Shown here: positions 55,465 to 64,000 of the stretch, in pieces
Position numbering within the stretch: position 1 is the first letter of the stretch
Layout: the number at the start of each line of letters is the position of its first letter
Origin: Isoetes taiwanensis
Lineage: Eukaryota; Streptophyta; Lycopodiopsida; Isoetales; Isoetaceae
Reading direction: 5' to 3'
Assembly (NCBI GenBank): GCA_021234155.1
Contig: JAJEKV010000027.1
Location: forward strand, 16,896,891 to 16,960,890
DNA: 64,000 nucleotides
Position numbers and translations under genes: made by a program
Notes under the pieces: model-generated
What the model was told of the DNA's origin: nothing
Seen by the model: the letters and a program-made list of their open reading frames with translations, nothing else
Database searches by the model: none

Positions 55465-57485
55465 CTCGCCTGGCCCACCTCAAAAAATTATATGTTGGAA
55501 TCTCTTTTAAGCATGCATTACTTAGTACACGGTTTGCTCAATCTGTATGGTGGAGTTAGAATATACTAGATTATTCTTATGTTCTCTATATGTTGATCTG
55601 ACCTGATGTATTTGCTTTTTTTCTTAAGATTGTATTTGCATTGATGTTAACTGGTTTGATGCTAATTGATACCATCTCTTTTGAGCTCACCTTTAGAAGT
55701 CACAAATCAACAAAAAAAAAAAAATCGATTAGAAGGAAAAGCTCGATCCATCTAACCCCTATGATAATTTGCCCTTATATGACCGGGGATTTTTGTAGTC
55801 CCCATAAAGGTCCTCAAAGGGTAAATTCCTTTTTTTGACTTCCTCTTTTTAGAAAGACTCATAGCCTTTGGGTATGCTTCCATGAATAGCTCGCTGGTTA
55901 GAGTTTCTATCAAGGAAAATTCTAACACCCCTAAATTTTTTTCCCAAGTGCAATGAATTGGCTATTTCTTATGTAATTTGTCTGTTGAAGTGGAGTATGA
56001 AATGGCCATTTTTGCTTATCTTTTCCTAACATAGGTCTAAACCAAATGGCAATTCTTTCCCTCAAATTCTCACTAGTAACGATGCCCAGTGTTGTCGGGC
56101 ATTTGCAACTATTTATTAGGAAGTGGTAAAATAGAATTTGTGACATAATTAAAGATTTGAAAACTTGTAATTAGTTGTAAAAGATGTCATATAAGTAGAG
56201 AAATGGGATTTGCATGGCTTTATGGTTCTATTGATTTGGTTCGTGTAGTAGTTCTAGAACCGACCCAAATTAAGAACTGGAGTTGAAAGAACATTACAAT
56301 CAAGCATCAATATCTTGGTTAATCGTTGAAGGCACATAATATTAAGTGCCTTAATGGTTGGGTTTGAGCCATCTTGATGCAACTTCCTTCTGTGGTTGCA
56401 TTGACTTTATCATAAGTATGTTACTTCTATTTGTCAAATTCTCATGCTCTCCCTTTGTCCAGTCTATGATTATGGTTATGAGTTGATGTCTTTTAGAAAA
56501 TAATTTTCTATTGTCAATACCACGTGTAGAATGCTTTGGCAACCATCAAAGATTTCCTCCATTTCCAAAAGCAATCATCGTTATGCCATCTATATCCTTC
56601 TTGTTGGATTTGACCATGCTTTGCCATGTTGATGTAAGAGGATTCGCCAAGTAACGTGCAATCAAGATGCAAAACAAGTGATGCATAAAACAGATTTAGA
56701 TGCAAGCATTGAAGTAGGCCACACAAATTGGCATATGTAACATTTTATGTCCAAGTTCTACTTAATATGTGAAGAAAACAATAACCATTGGCATATATGA
56801 CACTTTGCATCCTGTTCTATGGCGGAAGGGCAATTGCATTGGAAAATACTTGAAATAACTTTGCATTGATATCGACACTTTGAAAAAGGGATTTAAAAAA
56901 TTGATAAAAACATGCAATAGGAGCATCTCCTTCTAGATCCATCATCTTGCGATCATACAGGCATCAATCTGGCAATATAGAACGATGCATCCCTGCAGTA
57001 CACGTTGACATAGATAATGTTGTTTTTTGGTATCTAGAAAAAATATTCAAAGATGCATCCCTGCAACAAAGCCATTGCTTCTATGCATCCAATCACAATT
57101 CCCCAAAATGTCACAAGCCTGACTGCCATGAAAGAAAGATTATTGAAGCTGTATTGAAGCTGTATTGAAGCTATAGCAAATGATATACACATGTTATTTC
57201 TCCTCGCCACAATAGTAGAGCATACAATCCTGTAGAAACTTTAGACCATCTGCAAAGGAACTTCATGTTAACAATGCCAGAGGAACTTCATGGGAGGTGG
57301 TTGCTACAAAGCAAAATGATGCCTCCGTCATGTCGATTTCCTTTCCATAGCCACCATCTGTATCACTTGCAACGATTTCTATTTGCTAGCAAAAATCCTA
57401 TAAAGTCATTACAATAGGAATTGCCTAGCAGACTTAAAGAAGATGTTACTTAAATTTGAAGTTAATCAACCTCATCTGCAAGTAA
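55465..57485. other. Gene-free AT-rich stretch
   Basis: No frame has a recognisable family. A short triplicated 'tgtattgaagc' run lies near 57145-57172, and an A run at 55710-55725. Nothing else was resolved. Confidence 0.4.
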
Positions 57486-57488
57486 AAA

Positions 57489-57750
57489 TGTAGCAGACAT
57501 GCATATAAAAGATCAGAGACTTGTCCCTATGAGAAATTCTTTCAAAGCAAGTGAAAGTCTATTGAATTCAATGTATTGAAGGAAATAGAGACAACAAAGG
57601 AAAATGGAGCGTCAGCTCTCTCAGAATGCTACAGAGAAGAACAACTACTCTAAGCTGACTATGACATTTATAGTAGGATGCCATGTCAGCACAATAGGTG
57701 GCATACTATGCTGAGTCATCATAACAATGTGATATAGTAAATGTCTAACA
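57489..57750 (-). repeat. Putative 3' LTR of the copia element
   Basis: It begins TGTTAGAC directly after the purine tract and ends TGTCTGCTACA, which gives the TGT/ACA terminal inverted dinucleotides. The right boundary depends on this motif alone because the partner LTR is absent. Confidence 0.6.
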
Positions 57751-57807
57751 TCCCCCCTGATGACCAGCATAGCTGAAATGAAATCTAAATCCTAACAAAA
57801 AAGAATC

Positions 57808-59022
57808 TTAAATGGTTTTTATTCCCCCCTGGGAATGAGCCACAGGTGCAACATGTAAGAAATTTTTCATATTGGAGAAATTGCTGCCTGTAAGACCCTT
57901 AGTGAAACCGTCAGCACGCTGATCCTTAGTAGAACAGTAGGAAAGTGTAAGTAACTTATTCTGCAGCTGTTCTCGAACAAAACAGAGTTTGATGTCCATG
58001 TGCTTTATTTGTAAATGAAGCTGATAGTCCTTCGCATGTTGTATTGCTCCAAGATTGTCACAGAATATCTTTGCTGGTGTGGTTAGAATGCCAAGATCTT
58101 CAAATAAATGAACTAACCACAACATTTCCTGCACTGTGAGAGTAAGGGCTTTAATTTCTGCTTCAGTGGTACTAATACTGTTAGAGTCTTGTTTTTGGGA
58201 CTTCCAGCTGATAGGATTATCACCAAAGAAGGAAAGATAGCCTGTGAGACATTTTCTAGAGTCAATATCTGTGGAGGCCATGTCTGAATCAGAATAAAGG
58301 ATAAGTTGTGGATTAAGCACTTTAGTGTAGTGTAGACCATCTGTGGCAGTGCCTTTTAGATATCGAAGTACACGCTTTGCTGCCTTCCAATGTGATTGTT
58401 TGGGATGTGTCATAAAGCGAGACAAGACTCCAACGGCATAGATAATATCAGGTCGAGTAGTACAAAGATAGAGGAGTGCTCCAACTAATTGTCTATATAA
58501 TGTAGAATCCACATCTTCTTCTGCAGGCTCTAATACTAGCTTTTGACCCAAGTCAGATGGCGTTGGAGATGTATTGCAGTCTGCCATATGGAATTTCTCC
58601 AAAATTTCTGAGAGGTATTTTTGTTGAGACAGTGAGATACCTATATGATGCTGCCAGACTTCTATTCCAAGACAATAGTGCATGAGCCCTAGATCTGTAA
58701 CCTCAAAATGATTTTTAAGAAGATGTTTTGTAGAAAGGTTAAGATCAGCCGCATCCCCCGTCATAATCATGTCATCCACATACAAGAGTATTATAGAAAC
58801 CAAATCCCCTTGAAACTTGAAATATAAATTTGGATCTGCTCTTGATCTTTGGTACTCCATATCCGTAATGAATGTATTGATCTTCATATTCCAACAGCGT
58901 GGTGCTTGTTTCAAGCCATATATACTTTTAGGGTAAAAGCATGAAAGGGTGTCTATAAATGTAGCCCTTTTTGTACATATACATATGTACCGAATGCACA
59001 TTTTTGGAATAACTGTCATCAT
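57808..59022 (-). pseudogene. Copia RT-RNase H polyprotein part
   Basis: A 404-codon frame. It contains KSIYGLKQAPRCWNMKI, then SIILLYVDDMIMTGD with the YVDD catalytic centre, HYCLGIEVWQ, and YRQLVGALLYLCTTRPDIIY. RNase H signatures are ISWKSQKQDSNSISTTEAEI and FCDNLGAIQHAKDYQLHLQI followed by KHMDI. It ends in KDQRADGFTKGL, as is standard for plant copia elements. The upstream frame is shifted just before FYPKSIYGLKQ, and the first about 25 residues are not native. No in-frame stops occur inside RT/RNase H, so truncation is probably not ancient. Confidence 0.92.
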
Positions 59023-59187
59023 GACCAGCTAGTAACTGCCATGATTAATGGCTATCCACTACTCTGAACCCGCAATTATCGGATTTTGAAATTCTTTCCC
59101 AAATTCTTTCTTGGTTTGCCTCTCGTTCACTATCCCGCCCCTGCCTTCTCTGCTTGAATTCCGATCACGAATTCTTCATCTAGCTAT

Positions 59188-59665
59188 GGCCCCAAAACGC
59201 CCCCAGATGAGTGCTTGCTCATCACCACAGCCCAAGCAAGATGCTAGTGCTTCCGGCAGTGGAATTTTACCTCCAAGGAGTTTACGTTTGGGTTCTGAGG
59301 TGATCCAAGCCAAAGACCTCCATGAGAAACATGCAGAGGCCCACATACCCAACCTAGAGATGGTTATGAACGAGGTATGGGGTGAAGCTCCAAAAAAACG
59401 TGACGAGGATTCAAGGAAGGAGAATCCGAACGCATGGAAAGATGATTTTTTAAATATTATGAATTGGTTTATGGCAAGAAACAAAGTTACAAACCATTAT
59501 ATTTCAACCTATTTTGCCAGAGCATTTGCTCTTCACTTGAAGGGACGGCTTGTTGATTGGATGGACGTGGCTAGGACCGCCAAAGATCTTGCCAAAACCC
59601 TCATTTCAGACGTTACAGAGGACCCTACAACAGGTAAATCCTCAACTATCAAACAGACATCGTGA
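59188..59665 (+). CDS. Unidentified protein, probable N-terminal exon of a transposon-like gene
   Basis: From MAPKRPQMSACSSPQPKQDA the frame runs open to 59665. It has a basic, Ser/Pro-rich head and then a helical segment (EMVMNEVWGEAPKKRDEDSR, FLNIMNWFMARNKVTNHYIS, LKGRLVDWMDVARTAKDLAK). The donor-like 'acaggtaaat' near 59635 suggests that an exon ends there. Downstream pieces (59990-61790) are coiled-coil and Lys/Arg-rich, followed by a Ulp1-like segment. The whole may be one broken transposon gene. Family not recognised. Confidence 0.4.
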
Positions 59666-59669
59666 TTGC

Positions 59670-62165
59670 AGCCAGAATATTAGAGCCCCGGGTTATTCTA
59701 GATCGATGTTGACACAATAAAGCAAGCATTTAAGCATGGGTTGGAGGAGAAAACTAACCTATTGAATGAAGTAGAAAGCACCGGAAGAAAAAAAAGGAGG
59801 GATGCATTGAAGGTCATCAGCCCAGATTGAGGGTAGAAAGGATATGTTATCCAAGATCTGCAGCAGACCGCCCCAAAAATAGATGAGACAAAACAAGAAT
59901 TTGACAAATTGTCCCGTGATCCCGGCTGAAATCAAGTTATCTTCTGAGTGTTGAAGTACAAGTTGGAAGACTTGGTTATGAGTAGACATGATAAAGAGCA
60001 AAGACTCTTCTAAGCTAGACATTGGTTTGAAGGAAGCAACTAAAGAAATTGAAAGGCATGAAATCTCAATTGAACAAGCAAAGGAAAAACTTAATTGCAT
60101 TGAATTGGTTCAGCAAAAGGCATTCACAGATTTTGGATTTCATGGGGAGAGCAGACCTATTGTTCGCACACCCGAGGCCCTACCCCTCAGAGGGAGCTAC
60201 TTCTATAGAGCAGCTTCATCACATTCGGTTCATGTGTACCATTTGTGGCCAAGGCTTTGGCAAAACTGGTTTGTTGTTGCTAGCTCCATGCAGAGATGCT
60301 TATTGCCTCTTCTCGCTTGTGTTATCCGTCCATAAAAGACAGAATTGCATAAAAGGTTGCATCTGGGATGAGGGCATTCGAATTCAGCTTGGTTTCCCTG
60401 CTGTGAAAGGTATGCATTGCTCTCAACTAATTTAAACTTATATTTCTCTTCATTCATATTTGTTATTGTAATCTGCATAGTTCTACATGTATGGCTTTCA
60501 AAGATTGCATTGCTATTCCTTGTACATGTATAACTTTTAGTGTACATCCGTAGCGTAGGTACATAGGCATATATTTGCTTGTTTATTGATGCTTTTATTT
60601 TTGAGCTTGACTCAGCTTGTATCGGTTGTACATGTCTCTAATGGAGTCTACATCCGCAAATAGATGTACATGCATTTATCTTTAGAGTGCATCCAGAGAT
60701 GGATTCATAAGTATGTGCATTTTTATATATATGTGCTTTTTTTTTGGCATAGATCTACATTCCCTAACCGGATACATTGGTACATCCGGGTACATCGGTG
60801 TACATCCGGTACATTGATGTACCTTTTATGTACATTGAGGAACATGTACATGTACATTTGGCTATAGTTAAATGTAGTTACTTACATTTGGTACATTCTA
60901 TGTACATGAAATGTACATGCTTGGCGTAATGTACCAGATATTTCTCATTAGTTCTGTTTTTCATGTTCTTTTATGTCTATTGAAATTTAGATCATTTGTT
61001 TGTTTGCGGATGAGGTCGTTCCTATCCCGTATGTTTTAATGGTCGATGTTCTTGAGCCATCTCATCGACTCTCTTTACGCATTTTATCGAGCATAATAAG
61101 CGCACCGAATCAGAGACCCTCTACCTTCCAGCTCCGGATCACCAATGACATTTACAAAGCCAATAATAGAACAATCGCAAATGCACGCTCGAACGCGGGC
61201 AAAGTGAAGTTGAGGAAATTGAGAGGATGGCACTTGAGAAAGCTAAAGCAGCGGTGCGAGCCTTCAATGATCTAGCGCAACGTAAAAATCTTTCATCACC
61301 AAGTGCTAAATTAGTAATTGGAGAAGCTAAGAAAGATTCAAACTTCCTCTCGGCATCATCTGCGCAGTCCCGCCTGACCTCGGACACGTAAGAAGCTACA
61401 AAGGACACAGATCCATATTTTAACCCGTGAGATACCAGGGAAGAGGAAGCCGAGTTGGTAGTTGAGTCCACTCCAAAGAGGAGGCAAAAGAATGCTGGTG
61501 ATGGCACTCCAAAAGGAAAAAAAAAGGCAAAATCTCCAAAGAACAAAAAAATGTCCTCCTAAAAGAAAATCTCCGGCAAAAAAAAGTGCCACCACCACCT
61601 AGAAAGAGGTATGTCCAAGATGAACTAATTTTGTTAAACATCTCAGATTTATGGTAATTAACCACATTTTTTTTGTACATAGGACACGATCACAAAGCCG
61701 TGAAGGAAGCCGATCCCGATCCTTCCGAAGCCGGAACCTAAGAGGAAGAGGATCTACAAGCAAATATTGATGTGATAACAAATAAGGTGCAAAAAGCAGC
61801 CCTCGGAAGATGCTTGAAACAGTGATGAATTTACAAGGTGAGTAATATACAATTGATTACAATAGATATATTCTTTTTGCTAATGCCGTTGTTTCCTTTG
61901 TACGCTTTAGTGAACCGACCGAAAAGGTTGGTTCCATTCACTCCTTATAGGGACTGTCCTCCTAAGCCCGCACCCTCTATCTTTCAAAGTGATGTTGACG
62001 AAGTTCTCTGAAGCTGGACTTGACCTCTAAGATGGTAGATGTCTATGGGAGGTAGGCTAGCATTTCAACATATTTATGTTATTTCATTCCCTAAGTCACT
62101 CATCTTATGTATTAATATGTAATCTGGATTTGTGTGCGTGTACCTTTGTAGCAGCCTTCCATCCG
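59670..62165 (+). other. Coiled-coil and basic exon remnants
   Basis: The plus strand encodes LDIGLKEATKEIERHEISIE (about 60010) and, in shifted frames, a Cys-containing segment (HVYHLWPRLWQNWFV in one frame; FMCTICGQGFGKTG in another, resembling a zinc-finger start at about 60230). Very basic Lys/Arg/Ser stretches lie at 61440-61760 (KGKKKAKSPKNKK, RSRSFRSRNLRGRG). Several stops interrupt them. The section 60490-60930 is unusually rich in TGTACA-type words and non-coding. Confidence 0.35.
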
Positions 62166-62169
62166 ATTG

Positions 62170-62900
62170 GAAACACAAGTTTTTACTTGCCTCGACCGAC
62201 ACCCTTCCGAATTTTGTGAATTCCCTCAAGAACAAAGGGCGGATGCACGTAACACTAACATAAAGGAAGGGCTGGATGGCATTTTGATTGCAAGATGCCA
62301 ATACATATTTGTTCCAATTCGCAAGGCCCAAATGTGGCATTGGCAATACTTGTGCTTGCTGGTCCAATGAAAAGCTCTTTTCCATCTATAGCTAGCCCAA
62401 GTATACGATCCTCTCTCCACAAAGGCTATGTACCCGATGCTAAAGTGGTCCGTAAGTAAGTATGAGTTTCGTTTTGTTTTTATGATTTGATTATTCTCAT
62501 ATTGCAATTTCTTATGCTTGATTTATTCTCACATTGCAATTTTGCGTGTTTCATAAGTTTGTGATCAATAACATGATGCTCGGATCCAACAAAATTTAAA
62601 CCATGGTAGGAAGAACTTTGATGCTCCCCGTTCTGTCCTAAAATGCCGAAACTAGTACCAAAGAACCCTTGCATGTACATTGTGGCTTACATGCACAAAT
62701 TCATAGATGCCGTGGTTGATGCACACCAAGCTCCATTTTTGTAAGTAGAACATGTTATTTTCCTATTAGTTATTTGTTGGTATAGTCCTCTAATACTTGT
62801 GCACCATGCGATGACACCCAGTTGGTTCATCGATGCCTATGCCAAGTCACGGAGGGATCATCTAATGGAGGCATTAATTGTAGAAGGCTAGATGAATATA
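62170..62900 (+). pseudogene. Ulp1/C48 protease-like segment, broken
   Basis: ILIARCQYIFVPIRKAQMWH followed by WQYLCLLV resembles the Ulp1 stretch 'yiFiPi....HWyl.v' that contains the catalytic His. VYDPLSTKAMYPMLKWS follows in a shifted frame, where Ulp1 has its Asp-containing 'yDSl' strand. After a likely intron, VPKNPCMYIVAYMHKFIDAV may correspond to the 'Q..DCG.....y' block with the catalytic Cys (here PCM instead of DCG). WFIDAYAKSRRDHLMEALI follows at 62823. Frameshifts, stops and the altered Cys motif imply loss of activity. C48 domains are common passengers of plant MULE and CACTA elements. Confidence 0.45.
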
Positions 62901-63289
62901 CAAGCAGCTGTTCCTTCCTACAGGGTAGATAGTCCCTTTGACTTGTTTGTAAATTACAGCTTTTGTATGAGCCATGCTCCGAGCTTCTTTGTACTCAATA
63001 AGTAATGAAAAATTAATTTATTTGTCTCACTTACACCGTGCAAATAACAATCGTGTAATTATCAATGTGTTTTCTCAATTGTATGTCCGAAATGTAATTA
63101 TAAATTGTGAATCTCAAGTGTTTTCTTCTTCGACAGTGAATCATCTAATTCGTGGAGAAAGCTCGTTATCTTTGACTTAAATTCGTGTGTTGGGCAAGAG
63201 TGTGCACAAGAATGAAAATATTAACTCAAGATACCAACAGATCCGAAAGATGAGCTTCAATTTAATATAGGAAATGTGTTTTTATCTTT

Positions 63290-64000
63290 GCGGCCGGGTT
63301 AGCATCACTGTTAGCATTTGTAAGAGAAGGGTTTGATGTTGCCATCTGGTCTTCACTCACTTCTAAAAATCTTCAACCAATTGTGGAACATATTTGTGAT
63401 GCTTTTTCCATAAAGCTGAAGTTTGTTTACAGCCAGGAGCAGTGTTGGACTCTGCCACACAAACACCCTACTGAACCTCAAAAGGGGTTGTTTGTGAAAC
63501 CATTAGCTGTGGTATGGAAAGAGTACCCAGAGTACTATGGACATACAGTTCTGATCGACGACGAAAGATACAAATCCACTGTACAGACTTTGACTGATGT
63601 ACAAATTCAAATGTTATGAATATATGTATCAAAGTTTTTGTTCATTGCACTTGAGTACTCTATTCTTACTGTCTTTCTTATTGGTACAATTATGAGTGTG
63701 TATACATAATTAAGTGATCTTCATTTGCTTTGTAGATGAATGGACTGAAACACAAAAGACTATTAAGAAACTAAGAGATAGAGTTCTGCTGCACCCAGAG
63801 GTAATACAAACCAACACAAGCTGCAAGTACATAGGGTTGGGGACCGATTATCGCCTCTATACTGCTGTTCCTGAACTTTGGGAAAAGGTTGAGCAAATTG
63901 AAAATTATGAGGAACGAGCAACCATGAAAGGTATATTGGCAGCAAATCACTTGTTGCACAACCCTTGGGGGAAGGCACGTGTCCCGAAGATGCAAAGCTA
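63290..64000 (+). CDS. FCP1/NIF-type (HAD) phosphatase domain, partial at window edge
   Basis: From about 63290 the plus strand reads AGLASLLAFVREGFDVAIWS followed by SLTSKNLQPIV, then FVYSQEQCWTLPHKHP, LFVKPLAVVWKEYP and TVLIDDERYKS. This follows the FCP1-homology order (RPG..lL......vgIWSs...n......, W....C, K.L...w, LiDDs.yk). The catalytic DxDxT block should lie upstream and was not found. A second exon begins after 'tttgtag' at 63735 (DEWTETQKTIKKLRDRVLLH; LRRDRVLLH is typical after such domains) and runs off the window. Such enzymes dephosphorylate Ser/Thr, for example in the RNA polymerase II tail. Frame changes at 'cggccggg' and at 63619 leave its integrity open. Confidence 0.6.

Larger units (their letters stand above)
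57489..59022 (-). mobile_element. Ty1/copia retrotransposon, 5'-truncated, with 3' LTR
   Basis: The minus-strand polyprotein end (RT and RNase H) is followed by a G-run polypurine tract (CCCCCC on the plus strand at 57752-57757) and a putative 3' LTR (57750 down to 57489, starting TGTTAGACA and ending TGCTACA, about 262 bp, with a 'ctataaat' TATA-like box). No 5' LTR, gag, protease or integrase is visible to the right of 59022, so more than half of the element is missing. Confidence 0.85.

Overview
The window is nuclear DNA of a land plant. It is AT-rich, its genes have GT-AG introns, and it is dominated by decayed transposable elements. The clearest host gene is a complete plant-type core alpha-1,3-fucosyltransferase (GT10). 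The elements are LINEs, Ty1/copia, TRIM, pogo-like and SWIM-finger transposons, and an HUH-Rep element. I lean towards a seed-free plant (fern, lycophyte or moss) from the style of the elements; that is inference and the species is not identified.

Left part (1-20 kb): an inverted-repeat element (1.5-1.9 kb); a BRCT-like exon relic (2.0-2.4 kb); a 5'-truncated LINE of family A (3.4-6.1 kb); an intron-bearing SWIM zinc-finger transposase relic (6.5-9.9 kb); a LINE family B tail (9.9-10.4 kb); an array of GGCGCC palindromes; and a broken gene with a ParB/Srx-type DGNHR motif followed by a beta-class DNA methyltransferase module (11.7-14.7 kb). A long (CTAT)n tail, a LINE endonuclease relic, a separate EEP fragment and a twin-primed, 5'-inverted LINE-A insertion (17.4-19.6 kb) follow.

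Middle (20-40 kb): sparse. It holds a Pif1/Helitron helicase remnant, an unidentified Ser/Pro-rich reading frame, degenerate short-period repeats and a 357-bp tandem duplication. From 34.4 to about 40.1 kb lies a pogo/Tigger-like transposon relic. It is interrupted by a complete 468-bp TRIM with 5-bp target duplications, and by an intronless retrocopy of the fucosyltransferase that is itself split by a LINE-B insertion.

Right part (41-64 kb): two copies of an HUH Rep-encoding element (A 41.0-42.6 kb; B 44.4-48.0 kb). Copy B carries a poly(A) retro-insertion, a palindromic TRIM with inverted LTRs and intact target duplications, a second reading frame, and a hairpin array near its 3' end. Copy B ends 285 bp upstream of the fucosyltransferase start codon (48276-51616, seven exons, 487 codons). 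A convergent single-exon F-box gene of the FBXO7/SKIP22 type (52904-54493, minus) follows. Beyond it are a three-hairpin cluster, a 5'-truncated Ty1/copia element with its 3' LTR, a relic with a Ulp1/C48-like segment, and part of an FCP1/NIF-type phosphatase domain running off the edge.

Most likely functional here: the fucosyltransferase (Golgi N-glycan core fucosylation) and the F-box gene. Nearly everything else is mobile-element derived and broken. The most unusual items are the HUH Rep elements with their 3' hairpin array, the ParB-like/methyltransferase locus with its palindrome array, and the palindromic TRIM.
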